The notes under the pieces were generated by a model. The model was not told the DNA's origin. It saw nothing but the letters and a program-made list of their open reading frames with translations, and ran no database searches. The position numbers and the translations under genes are program-made. This document shows, in pieces, positions 44,924 to 53,873 of a stretch of 64,000 nt of DNA. The DNA lies in contig JBCDJG010000015.1 in the NCBI GenBank assembly GCA_038748065.1, positions 1 through 64,000 of the forward strand. Direction: 5' to 3'. The stretch's first letter is position 1. Every line of letters begins with the position of its first letter. Origin of the DNA: JBCDJG01 sp038748065 (lineage in GTDB: Bacteria > Pseudomonadota > Gammaproteobacteria > Pseudomonadales > Halieaceae).

Positions 44924-47041
44924 ATGAAAAACCGTCTAAGCCAATCTGTGATTGCCGCCAGTATCCTGGCAAGTCCTTTTGCGCTGCCAGCGCACGCGCA
45001 AGATAGCCTCGAGGGGGAAACCCTGGCACTGGAAGAGGTCCTGGTCACCGCTTCACGCCGAGAGCAGTCACTGCTCGAGGTGCCCATGTCAGTCGCGGCT
45101 TTTTCCGCTGACGAACTGAATAAGCGCGGGATCACACAGCTGTCGGAGCTGCAGTTTGCTGTACCCGGTATGACCATGCGAGAAGATGGTCCCGGCAGCA
45201 ATACCATCTTCCTGCGTGGCGTGGTTAACCAATACGGTGCCGGGCCGGTTGTCGGCCAATTCCTTGATGAAATCCCGGTCTCACTGACTGCCGCTGATCA
45301 ACTGGATGTCCGAGCTACAGACCTTGCCAGGATCGAAGTTCTCAAAGGCCCTCAGGGCACTCTTTTTGGCCAAGGATCCATGGCAGGGGTGGTTCGCTAC
45401 CTGACCAACAAGCCAAACCTGGAAGAGCTGCAATTCGGCGCAACAGCGTCTACAGCCTACATAGAAGATGGCGATCCTGAGTACATTCTGACCGGCTTTG
45501 TGGATGTGCCGCTGATGGCCGAAACGCTGGGCTTACGCGTAGCTGCCCGCTATCAGGAGGGCGGCGGCTGGCAGGATCAACCGGACGCAGGCATCCGCGA
45601 TGGCAATGGCCAGGATCTTGTTAACGTTCGCGCGCTCCTCCTCTGGCGGCCTACTGATCGCCTGGATGTTGAGTTTATGTACAACGTCCACAACAACGAA
45701 GCCGAACTCGGCTTGGGTTATGAGAACCCTGATCGCACCGTGTTTGTAGCGGGCGATCCGAGCACGGAGCTGGTGTCCAAAGACCTGGAGTATGAAATCA
45801 CAGCTTTGACCATTACCGCAGATCTTGGCTTTGCTGATTTCACCAGTGCAACAGCCTACATCGACGTGGATCACCAATACCCCTTCGCCTACCAGTGTGG
45901 CAGCGATACCAATTGCAGCCCCTTCGAAGGTAACGATGACCGCTTCGATACCAACGAACAGTTTACCCAGGAACTGCGCCTTGTATCAGCCGGTGACGGC
46001 GCGTTGAAGTGGACGGTGGGCGCTTTCTATCGTGATCTCGACGATCAGCTGATCGCAGACTACCGAACCTTTGAGGGCGGCTTTGAACCCATTTTTGAGG
46101 ATCGCTTTTTCAGTGAGAGCACATCCGAGTCCTATGCCGTATATGGCGACGTCTCCTACGACATAACCGAGCGTCTAACCCTGGGTTTCGGTGGTCGGTA
46201 CTTCGAAGAGGACCGCGAAGGTGGCGATAGCTGCTGCACGCTCGACGGCGTGCCAGTGATCGAGCAAAGCGCCAGCTTCGACTCCTTTGATCCACGCGTA
46301 TACGCCAGCTACGCCGTTGCCGACACCATGAACCTCTACGGCTCGGTCTCCAGCGGGTTTCGCAGCGGCGGCTTCAATGATCCCGGCGATCCTCCCTACG
46401 ATCCAGAAGATCTGCTGACCTACGAAATCGGCATCAAGGGCACGACCAACGATTCGCGCCTCTCATTTGAACTCGCCGCCTTTTACAACGACTTCTCCGA
46501 TATGCTGCGCAGGGGCCTGGTGTTTAATGGCACTAACTTTACCTCTCAGCTCAGCAACATTGGCGATGTCGACATCTACGGCGTTGAGGGCGGTGTCGCC
46601 TTCCAGGCCACGGCGAACCTCTCACTCTCGGCAACAGCGTCCTGGCTGGATTCTGAGGTGAAAGACATACGCGCCGACGACGCTACCAATCTACCCGGTG
46701 ACGAACTCGACTATGTTCCGGAGATCAGCTACTCGCTGAGCGGTGTGTACAACTTCGAGTGGGGCGCCGGCAAACCTGGTTTTGTGCGCCTCGATTACAA
46801 CTACCGTGACGAGGTCAGCTACATCGATCGCTCCTCCTTCGACGTCGTCCCGCAGTACTCGGACTCATTTGGCCTCCTGAATGCGCGCATCGGCATCGAT
46901 ATCAACGAGGCATTCAGTGTCGAGCTGTTCGGCACAAACCTCACCGATGAAAACAAGTGGCAAGACCCGTATCACAACTGGCGTAATGCCAATCGCACGC
47001 GCCCACGTGCGGTAGGTCTGCAGCTACTCTACCAACCCTGA
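44924..47041 (+). CDS. TonB-dependent outer membrane receptor
   Basis: 705 residues. Signal peptide (AASILASPFALPAHAQ), plug starting ALEEVLVTASRREQSLLEVP, LRGVVNQYGAGPVVGQFLDE and IEVLKGPQGTLFGQGSMAGV; the barrel ends RPRAVGLQLLYQP. A strong ribosome site (GGGGGGGAA) precedes the ATG. It follows the oligopeptide transporter by 85 bases with no terminator between, and a strong terminator closes it at 47104-47129. It probably brings the locus substrate across the outer membrane. No Fur box is seen, so iron is not implied. Confidence 0.9.
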   Translation: MKNRLSQSVIAASILASPFALPAHAQDSLEGETLALEEVLVTASRREQSLLEVPMSVAAFSADELNKRGITQLSELQFAVPGMTMREDGPGSNTIFLRGVVNQYGAGPVVGQFLDEIPVSLTAADQLDVRATDLARIEVLKGPQGTLFGQGSMAGVVRYLTNKPNLEELQFGATASTAYIEDGDPEYILTGFVDVPLMAETLGLRVAARYQEGGGWQDQPDAGIRDGNGQDLVNVRALLLWRPTDRLDVEFMYNVHNNEAELGLGYENPDRTVFVAGDPSTELVSKDLEYEITALTITADLGFADFTSATAYIDVDHQYPFAYQCGSDTNCSPFEGNDDRFDTNEQFTQELRLVSAGDGALKWTVGAFYRDLDDQLIADYRTFEGGFEPIFEDRFFSESTSESYAVYGDVSYDITERLTLGFGGRYFEEDREGGDSCCTLDGVPVIEQSASFDSFDPRVYASYAVADTMNLYGSVSSGFRSGGFNDPGDPPYDPEDLLTYEIGIKGTTNDSRLSFELAAFYNDFSDMLRRGLVFNGTNFTSQLSNIGDVDIYGVEGGVAFQATANLSLSATASWLDSEVKDIRADDATNLPGDELDYVPEISYSLSGVYNFEWGAGKPGFVRLDYNYRDEVSYIDRSSFDVVPQYSDSFGLLNARIGIDINEAFSVELFGTNLTDENKWQDPYHNWRNANRTRPRAVGLQLLYQP

Positions 47042-47103
47042 GGTAAAGGTAGGGGCAGAGGTAGAGCCGTTTCACGCCGACAGCTTTCCAGGTGTTCATC
47101 TTT

Positions 47104-47129
47104 GGCAGCGCGTGGCGCTGCCTTTTTTT
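47104..47129 (+). terminator. Rho-independent terminator after the TonB receptor
   Basis: GGCAGCGC-GTG-GCGCTGCC is a perfect 8-bp stem with a 3-base loop, followed by seven T. It ends the plus-strand transcript of the receptor and separates it from the MOSC gene. Confidence 0.9.
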
Positions 47130-47213
47130 ATCAGGCTCTTCCTTAACGATAGGTGTCAGCGCTTCATCGATCGCCTGATGGGAGCCCTCGAACAATATGG
47201 ACCACGAGATCGC

Positions 47214-48113
47214 ATGACAATACGAGTGGAGTCGTGTTTTGTTTATCCCCTCAAGGCGGCGGCCGCGCTGCCCGTGGAGCAGCTTGAGCTGACCCCACTG
47301 GGCCCGCTCCACGACCGCCGCTGGCTACTGGTAAATGATCAGCACAAACGTCGTGGCCTGTTCCTGTCACAGCGAGAGCCCGGCTGCGAGAGGTTGGCGC
47401 TGGTCGGCGCGCTGCCCGGGCAGTACGGGAGTATGACCTTCAGCGCACCGGCCATGCAGCCGCTGTCTGTTGAGCCAAATCACCTGTCTGAGCGCGAAAG
47501 TGCGGTTGATGTCTGGGGCGAAGCGTGCCGTGCCTTGGACGCCGGCGACGAAGCAGCCGCTTGGTTCAGTGACTACCTGAACCTCCCTTGCAGGCTGGTG
47601 AAAATGGACGAGAGAACAGCAAGACCAACCGATCCTGAGTACTCCCAGCCGGGAGACCGGGTCAGCTTTGCCGATAGCATGCCGCTGCTGGTAACCAATC
47701 GAGCGTCACTGGAGGTACTCAATGCGCATATGCAGGACGAGGCGGTGGGCATGGAACGATTTCGTCCGAACCTTGTGTTCACCGGCGCAGCCGCGTTTGA
47801 AGAGGACGTGATGCATACGCTGCGTATCGGCGACAGCGTGATTGAGTTCGCACTGCCCTGTGCGCGATGCAAAGTTCCCACCATCGACCAGCGTACCGGT
47901 AAGACCCTTTCAAAGGAGCCGGTAGCAACCTTGATCGCAACACGTCGCGGTGCCTCTGCAACGCTCAAGGGCATATTTTTTGGTCAGAACGCCCTGCCCC
48001 GCACACTGGGCACGATCCGCTGCGGCGACACAGTTGAGGTTCTGTCTCGCCGACCCGTGCACGCCGCGCTGGAACACGTTTCGCTCAAATACGGCGACAT
48101 CACCGTCGCCTGA
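47214..48113 (+). CDS. MOSC domain protein (YcbX-like, without the ferredoxin part)
   Basis: 299 residues. The N-terminal MOSC-N beta barrel starts SCFVYPLKAAAALPVEQLEL and includes GPLHDRRWLLVNDQ; the MOSC core has MERFRPNLVFTGAAAFEED and the cysteine in PCARCKVPTID. Such proteins bind molybdenum cofactor and reduce N-hydroxylated bases in E. coli YcbX. YcbX carries an additional ferredoxin domain; here the chain stops before it. I chose ATG 47214; the frame is open upstream into the terminator region. Confidence 0.88.
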   Translation: MTIRVESCFVYPLKAAAALPVEQLELTPLGPLHDRRWLLVNDQHKRRGLFLSQREPGCERLALVGALPGQYGSMTFSAPAMQPLSVEPNHLSERESAVDVWGEACRALDAGDEAAAWFSDYLNLPCRLVKMDERTARPTDPEYSQPGDRVSFADSMPLLVTNRASLEVLNAHMQDEAVGMERFRPNLVFTGAAAFEEDVMHTLRIGDSVIEFALPCARCKVPTIDQRTGKTLSKEPVATLIATRRGASATLKGIFFGQNALPRTLGTIRCGDTVEVLSRRPVHAALEHVSLKYGDITVA

Positions 48114-48290
48114 ACCGCCGCAACCACGCGCGCCTTGATCTTCGCCCCACCCAGATCTCCTTCACCCACTCCATCGGGCCCGGGTCTGGGTGCGCAACGA
48201 CGGCCAACTCCCACCATAGCCACCCAGTAAGCCCGCCTTTTGGCGCGAAAATTGCCTGACGTAAAGAGTGACAAATGGCGGAGAGAAGTA

Positions 48291-49001
48291 TTGAACGATC
48301 ACAACACTACGGGAACGACATTATCCTCTGAGGGCCGCTTTTGTCTGCTGGCGGCGGCCTTCGCCGCCTCCTGGGGGATGATGCAGCTCTTCCTCGTCAA
48401 GCAAGTGCCGCTGGACCTTACGTGGCTGGGCCTGGGCCTTACCAGCTTCGTTTTTGCGGAGTTCCTCTTCGCCCTCACCTATCCAATCACTGATGTGGTT
48501 ACGGAGGTTTGGGGCGCAAGGCGCGCGCGTCTGGTCGTGTACGGCGGCATGGTGGTGAACCTGCTGGTCATGATGCTTCTCACACTGGCCATTGCCCTAC
48601 CCGCCCCCGAATACTGGGCGCCCCAAAACGAGGCATACACATTACTCTACGAGGGCGCGCCACGCCTTTGGGTGGCGTCGATCACCGCCGTATTTATTTC
48701 GCAGATTCTCGACATATACGTTTTCAACATCATTCGCGGCGTCACCGGGGATAGACTGCTGTGGCTGCGCAACAACGGCTCAACGCTCGTTTCCCAAGGT
48801 GTGGATACCGTGATTTTCTACGGTATTGCCTTTTACGGCGCGGTTCCAACGGACGCCTTCGTAAGCCTGTTGGTGGGCAACTACCTGCTGAAGGTGCTGC
48901 TGGCTGCGCTGGACACCCCAATGGTATACCTGTTGGTCCGCTGGGCACGCCAGCCGGATCAGCAAACAACCCTGGCGCAGGCAGCAGGAGAGCGAGCATG
49001 A
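48291..49001 (+). CDS. VUT family queuosine precursor transporter (YhhQ-like)
   Basis: 236 residues with six hydrophobic segments. YPITDVVTEVWGARRARLVVYGG is the family's central motif (quoted span includes PITDVVTEVWG), with LVSQGVDTVIFYGIAFYGAV near the end. It imports preQ0/preQ1-type deazaguanine precursors for queuosine tRNA modification. TTG 48291 is preferred, with GGAGAG five bases before it; a TTG at 48240 would add 17 polar residues. Its stop overlaps the start of the oxygenase-like gene (ATGA). Confidence 0.82.
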   Translation: MNDHNTTGTTLSSEGRFCLLAAAFAASWGMMQLFLVKQVPLDLTWLGLGLTSFVFAEFLFALTYPITDVVTEVWGARRARLVVYGGMVVNLLVMMLLTLAIALPAPEYWAPQNEAYTLLYEGAPRLWVASITAVFISQILDIYVFNIIRGVTGDRLLWLRNNGSTLVSQGVDTVIFYGIAFYGAVPTDAFVSLLVGNYLLKVLLAALDTPMVYLLVRWARQPDQQTTLAQAAGERA

Positions 49002-49939
49002 CGATACCTTTAGTAGATCTTGCGCGCTGGACAGAGGGAGACGAAGCCAACAGATCGGCCTTAACGGCTGAAGTGGATGCACATCTGGCAGGGCTGGGTT
49101 TCCTAATGGTCACAAATCACGGTATTTCACCTGAGATTAGCGCTGCAGCCAGAGATCAGGCCCAGGCTTTTTTTGAGTTGTCCTCGACCAGCAAGGCCGC
49201 GTATACCTGCCCGTCCGATGCCTACCGGGGTTGGGTCGGTCCTGGCCTCGAGTCAAACAGTGCTAGCTACGGTGTGGATCCGGCCGATGCACCTGTGGAT
49301 TTGAAGGAAGCGTATTCTATCGGCCCCGCTTTTGCCGGCGCTGAGAAACTTCGTGCAACGGAACCCAGATGGTTTGCGCCTAACATTTGGCCGAACGCGG
49401 ACTTGCCTGAGTTCCAGCCCGCGATGCTGGCATGGATGCGCGCAGCTGATCGGTTAACCTGCACGGTGCTCAACATACTCACAAGAGCTTTAGGCTTGAG
49501 GCCGGACTGGGTGTCAGAAAACTGCGGCCGCGCGATGGCGACGGTGACCATCAATCGATACCCGCGGGTAGACCCCGGCGAGGGGGGTTGGCGTGTGGGC
49601 GCGCATACGGACTTCGGCACGGTGACTATTCTGGACCGGAACTTCGATAATGGGCTACAGGTAGAGCAGAGGGCCGGAAAATGGGTGGAAGCACCTGTAG
49701 TGCCTGGAGCGCTGACCGTTAATCTTGGTGAAATGATGGTACTCATATCGGGTGGACGCTGGCGCGCAAATCCGCACCGCGTGGTGGCTGAGCCAGGCAT
49801 GCCAGAGTGTTTGTCGCTGGTGTACTTTCATAGCCCTAATCACGACGTGACGCTGCCGGATGCAGCGGGTACCAGCGCTGGTAGCTTTCTTGGCAATAAG
49901 ATGGATCAGATCGTAAGAAGCCCAGAACGAGCGGACTAA
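48998..49939 (+). CDS. 2OG-Fe(II) oxygenase-like protein (isopenicillin N synthase family)
   Basis: 313 residues. The N-terminal DIOX-N region begins PLVDLARWTEG. The iron facial triad is present: GAHTDFGTVTIL gives H203 and D205, and NPHRVV gives H260. The C-terminal 2OG site usually reads R-x-S before V-x-FHQPN; here it reads E-C-L-S-L-V-Y-F, with C271 in place of the arginine that binds the 2OG carboxylate and S273 kept. The codon is TGT, one base from CGT. The enzyme could be altered or inactive, or use a different cosubstrate. ATGA overlap with the transporter gene suggests co-expression. Confidence 0.82.
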   Translation: MTIPLVDLARWTEGDEANRSALTAEVDAHLAGLGFLMVTNHGISPEISAAARDQAQAFFELSSTSKAAYTCPSDAYRGWVGPGLESNSASYGVDPADAPVDLKEAYSIGPAFAGAEKLRATEPRWFAPNIWPNADLPEFQPAMLAWMRAADRLTCTVLNILTRALGLRPDWVSENCGRAMATVTINRYPRVDPGEGGWRVGAHTDFGTVTILDRNFDNGLQVEQRAGKWVEAPVVPGALTVNLGEMMVLISGGRWRANPHRVVAEPGMPECLSLVYFHSPNHDVTLPDAAGTSAGSFLGNKMDQIVRSPERAD

Positions 49940-51192
49940 AGCTTGTACTGCAGTATTAGCCAGACCTTGTCGGTATCGTCGTAGCGCTGAGGGTCATCCG
50001 TCGCGAACAGTCCAGCCTTGAGCGTTGTGCTGAAGCGCTCCGTTGCTTTCCAATCCGCCTGAAGGTCGACTTCCGTGCCATATTTTACACTCGACGCTTC
50101 CGCCCTGAAGTCATGATAACGCGCCAGCATCTGCACCGGACCGACCGCTCCCCCTATCGATAGCCAGGTGTCTTCGATGCCATCACCCGGGGTGCCGAGG
50201 AATTTGTCCGCCCACCCCTGAAAGCCGTGTCCGTTCGCCAGGGGCGTCGCAAAACCAACGCCGTTATCGGCGCCCAAGACCTCTTGCGCAGCCTTAAAAC
50301 TCAGCCCCAGGGCGCGGGCACCGATTTCGATCACATAGTAGTCCGCGTCGTAGTCCAGTTCGCTACTTCCCGCATCCGACTGCCGGGCGTAGCTGGCTTG
50401 CAGGCTGAGCTCACCCATTCCACCGCGGTATTCGACGCCGAGCGTGTCGCTGGAGTTGTTTATGGTTTGCCCATCGGTAAAGCCCGACTGATTCTCGACA
50501 TCAAGCCCAATGCCGAAGCCGCTGAGCGTGTGGCCTTCGACGAGCGTGTACTGCACTAAAACAAAGACGCTATCACCCTTCCAGTCCGCCGGGTTGGAAC
50601 CGTCATCGTCTGGGCCATAAATGCGATTCACACGATTAACGTAGCTGGCATCCAGAGTGAATACCTCGTTGGGCGACCACCGCACCCGCAGGCCGTCATA
50701 GGTTTGCTCATTGTTACGCCAAGGCTTAGAGCCGACGAAGCGCCTGTTATTGAGCGTAATTCGCTGGCGACCGCCCCTAGCGTCGAAACCCTCATGGGCA
50801 AACGCCAGTAAGGCTTGATTCAGGTCGGTGCCTTCGGGATCCGCGATTGTTGGATAGTCTATGTTGCCGTTTTCTGTGGAGTTGTATTCGTCGGCGCCTA
50901 TGCTGGTGACGTCATCGATCTCGACAAACCCGGAAAAACCATGAAGCGAACCAGATTCAAGGCTCAGCCGTGAGCGCAGCAGTGACGCCCTTGCGTTTTC
51001 ATCAAACCCGTCCTGTTCAACACGCTCAAGGCGATGGCGAAGATCGAGCTTGATCGAGCCTTGCTTTATTGCCGACCAAACACTGTCTACCGGTTCGTCC
51101 TGCGCCAATGTTGAGCCCGCGGAAAAAAACAGAAGGGCTACAGCCTTGCACCAGGCAGACGACTGTGCTGAATCAGGTTGAAGTTGACTCAG
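49936..51192 (-). CDS. Alginate-export/porin-like outer membrane beta-barrel protein with probable CTG start
   Basis: 418 residues if started at CTG 51192. The barrel body (IKQGSIKLDLRHRLERVEQD, then many alternating strands, ending KVWLILQYKL) matches the alginate-export/porin family. An obvious signal peptide AVALLFFSAGSTLAQD lies in frame upstream of the first conventional start (TTG 51108), but no ATG, GTG or TTG precedes it. The only candidate that keeps the signal peptide and sits at the end of the previous gene is CTG, in the junction CTGA that overlaps the upstream stop by four-base logic. It is preceded by GGGAG. A start at TTG 51108 would leave the protein without export signal. Confidence 0.78.
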   Translation of the reverse strand: MSQLQPDSAQSSAWCKAVALLFFSAGSTLAQDEPVDSVWSAIKQGSIKLDLRHRLERVEQDGFDENARASLLRSRLSLESGSLHGFSGFVEIDDVTSIGADEYNSTENGNIDYPTIADPEGTDLNQALLAFAHEGFDARGGRQRITLNNRRFVGSKPWRNNEQTYDGLRVRWSPNEVFTLDASYVNRVNRIYGPDDDGSNPADWKGDSVFVLVQYTLVEGHTLSGFGIGLDVENQSGFTDGQTINNSSDTLGVEYRGGMGELSLQASYARQSDAGSSELDYDADYYVIEIGARALGLSFKAAQEVLGADNGVGFATPLANGHGFQGWADKFLGTPGDGIEDTWLSIGGAVGPVQMLARYHDFRAEASSVKYGTEVDLQADWKATERFSTTLKAGLFATDDPQRYDDTDKVWLILQYKL

Positions 51193-53627
51193 GGCCCCAC
51201 AACTCCCGTCCAGTGCTCACTGAGATCACGCCAGATGACCTCGTCCAGGCCTAGCGGCTCACTACTCAGCCACATCAGCACACGCCGCCCGTCAGTGAAG
51301 TAGGGATCGCCCGTGAGATTCCCTCGCGGCTGATCATAGGCTGCATCGCCCACACCACCGACGTAGCCAAAGGCCTTGAGGCCCTGGGTAAAGGCGAGAT
51401 CTTCCACCAGGAACTCGCGAGTTTCATCGACGTCGGGGTCAATTTTATGCGTCGTGATCGTCTTGCGCGTAAAGCGCACGCCAATGTCCCGGCTGATCTG
51501 GCCGATCCAGACCGGGTAACCCCTGAAGCGCAGCGGTGTCATCCAGACACGCAGGTGATTACGCTCATGAATGCTACTGCGGGCTCGCTGAAAGGCCGCG
51601 TCCTGCGGTCGATCGAATACATAAAGCGCGCTGACCGGCGAGTAGCGATAGCGGCCGCCAGCGACAGCGGATACCGCCGTTTTCCAAAGGGAGGCACCGT
51701 AGATCGTTTCAGTCTCGTCCCAGCCTGCACGCATAAAGGAATAGTAGAGGTCGGCGGGGTTGCCGATCAGCGCAATATTCAGAGGATCACCTTTCTCTTC
51801 ACCTTTCGCATCGCGAACGCAGCACGGCATCGACTCGAGTTCCGCCACCAGTTCCGGCAGCGTTACCTCCCTGATCTCACCAGCGTCGTAGAGTTCATCC
51901 GGATTCAAATCATAGTGATCGATATTCAAACCGGGCACGGGCACAAAGAAGCTCATCAGATGCGCCTGGTCCTGGCCCAGCACATCGATATTGAAAGACT
52001 TGGTGCCTTCGTCCACGCGGCTGAAAATATAACCAGACTGAATGCTGTGGGGAGGCACGGCCAAACTGATATGACCCCGGCTCTCGAAGCTATCTGCGTG
52101 ATCGTCACCGATATCCCCGCGAGTACGATTCGCAGCCTCCCTCGGCGAAAAATAGGCGCTGTCGATGCCAATGGGTGTCAGCTGGAGCACATCGTCACCC
52201 GAATTTTCGATCTGTACCCAGACAGGCTGAATGTTCTTCGCGTATAGGTCCATCTCGAATACCGCTTCGGCTTCGTCCGCGCTCGGAACGGCCGTGGCGA
52301 TGGTCAGAGGACCGCTCTTCTTAATCTGCAAGCGCTCATTCGGCGGCAAGACCTGGCGCCCGCGGAAGGGTGCATCGGGCCTACCACCAGTGATAGAGCG
52401 CGAGGGATCATTCAGGTACACCACCTCGTCCAGCGCCCGTGGCTCGTCCGACAGAAAGGCCACAATTCGGCTCCCCGTCGTGAAGTAGGGTGTTTCGCCA
52501 AATACTTTGCGGGGAGCGTCTACGGGCACTGGGTCCATCGCGCGCAATCGACCCATTTTGGCCAGGGAGCCGCTGTACCAGAGGTTTTGGTAGAGATAGC
52601 GCTGTGCGCTGTCGATGTCTGCAATCAGGCTTTCCTGGGCAAAAAACTGCGTGATCTCTGAATCAATCGCGGGCTGGTCCTGCATCCATTCCACCAGTGG
52701 CCCCTGCGCCTGCGAGTAATAAACCTGCCCCATCCACAGGGGTTCACCCTCCAGTCTCCAGGGCGACATCCACAGGTGCAGGTTGATTCGCTCCGTTCCA
52801 TCCCCGCGTTCGCGGCTGAAGATCGCGTCGGGGCGTCTACCCTGATAGGTCTGCTGGCGCGCAACCACGGCCACGTTGCCATCTGCCGAGGTTTCCAGCC
52901 AGCCGCCTCGAAGCATGGCCCGCCGCACCGTTGGGCCTTTGCCAATGAGTATCGCGTTAAAGGGGCCACCCTCGAGAGCCCCGTCCGGGCTGGTTGCGCA
53001 GCAGCCGAGTTCTTTTTCAACCAACTCGCGAATCGAACTCAGATCGCCATCGATGATCTCATCGTCACTGTAGAGACTGGCGAAATCCACGTTCATGAAA
53101 TCGGGCGTGAAACCGGGTAGCGGCAGGAAGAAGGTAAACTGCGCAGCTTCTCTGCGATGGATCATGACCAGGTTGAAGCCCTTGGTGCCACGCTTCAGGT
53201 TGGTAAACACCAGTCCGCTGCGGCTCTCACCCGGGGGAACTACCCTCGGCATGCCGTTGGTGTGAAACCAGCGTTCCATGTCCGCATAGCCCTCTTTGCT
53301 ATAGGGCTTGCGGTTCATGTACGCAACCTCGATCGGCGACAGGTAATCCCGGTCCACGCTCCAGGTAACAAGACGAGCGCGAGAATCGCTCGTATTATTA
53401 ACCTCCAGCCAAACGGGCTGAATATCCTGCCCGTAGAGATCGATGCCGGTGAGGGCCATCGTTTCTTCAGCGGTCAATACCGACGCGGAGACTACCAACC
53501 CATCCCGCTCCTGCACGGTCAGACGTTGCAGAAAGGCGCTGCCACTGAGGTCGTTAGCCTGGTAGGGACGCGTGCCACAGCCTGCCAGCATTACCAGGGT
53601 CAGAAGGACAGAAAATAAACGCAACAT
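51189..53627 (-). CDS. Lipoprotein with two tandem LssY C-terminal-like modules
   Basis: 812 residues. The lipobox is MLAGC in LLTLVMLAGCGTRP, so it is probably anchored to the outer membrane or cell surface. The chain repeats itself: a module at about 30-415 and another at about 417-812. Each has an N-terminal beta part (DLYGQDIQPVWLEVNN in one, DLYAKNIQPVWVQIEN in the other) and an LssY_C-type part (PFNAILIGKG...AMLRGGW; PLNIALIGNPADLYYSFMRA). ATG 53627 is used; a longer frame to 53705 would break the lipoprotein signal. The porin gene follows with an overlapping stop and start. Role unknown. Confidence 0.78.
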   Translation of the reverse strand: MLRLFSVLLTLVMLAGCGTRPYQANDLSGSAFLQRLTVQERDGLVVSASVLTAEETMALTGIDLYGQDIQPVWLEVNNTSDSRARLVTWSVDRDYLSPIEVAYMNRKPYSKEGYADMERWFHTNGMPRVVPPGESRSGLVFTNLKRGTKGFNLVMIHRREAAQFTFFLPLPGFTPDFMNVDFASLYSDDEIIDGDLSSIRELVEKELGCCATSPDGALEGGPFNAILIGKGPTVRRAMLRGGWLETSADGNVAVVARQQTYQGRRPDAIFSRERGDGTERINLHLWMSPWRLEGEPLWMGQVYYSQAQGPLVEWMQDQPAIDSEITQFFAQESLIADIDSAQRYLYQNLWYSGSLAKMGRLRAMDPVPVDAPRKVFGETPYFTTGSRIVAFLSDEPRALDEVVYLNDPSRSITGGRPDAPFRGRQVLPPNERLQIKKSGPLTIATAVPSADEAEAVFEMDLYAKNIQPVWVQIENSGDDVLQLTPIGIDSAYFSPREAANRTRGDIGDDHADSFESRGHISLAVPPHSIQSGYIFSRVDEGTKSFNIDVLGQDQAHLMSFFVPVPGLNIDHYDLNPDELYDAGEIREVTLPELVAELESMPCCVRDAKGEEKGDPLNIALIGNPADLYYSFMRAGWDETETIYGASLWKTAVSAVAGGRYRYSPVSALYVFDRPQDAAFQRARSSIHERNHLRVWMTPLRFRGYPVWIGQISRDIGVRFTRKTITTHKIDPDVDETREFLVEDLAFTQGLKAFGYVGGVGDAAYDQPRGNLTGDPYFTDGRRVLMWLSSEPLGLDEVIWRDLSEHWTGVVGP

Positions 53628-53873
53628 CAGACAGGTCTCTCCGCGCAGCGGCACACTGTCCGGCTGCAGTTTAGTCGGCATATTGGCTACGCGCGCCCCG
53701 GCCAAGGGCCCGCGAATTTAGAAAGTAGCAGACTCCTGTTAAAGCCGCCACAGGCCGCCCGAGCACGGACCACTTAGCCACACTTGGCCGCTCGATGGTG
53801 GCGCTGCTGGGGATGAGTCTGTAGCCTTATCACTGACGCACGGCCTTCGGAAGTTCAGGCACGGTAACCATCG

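Noticed and set aside
51100..51140. Frameshift in the run of seven T in the porin signal peptide
   Set aside because: The hydrophobic signal is in frame as written; either shift would destroy it or meet a stop.
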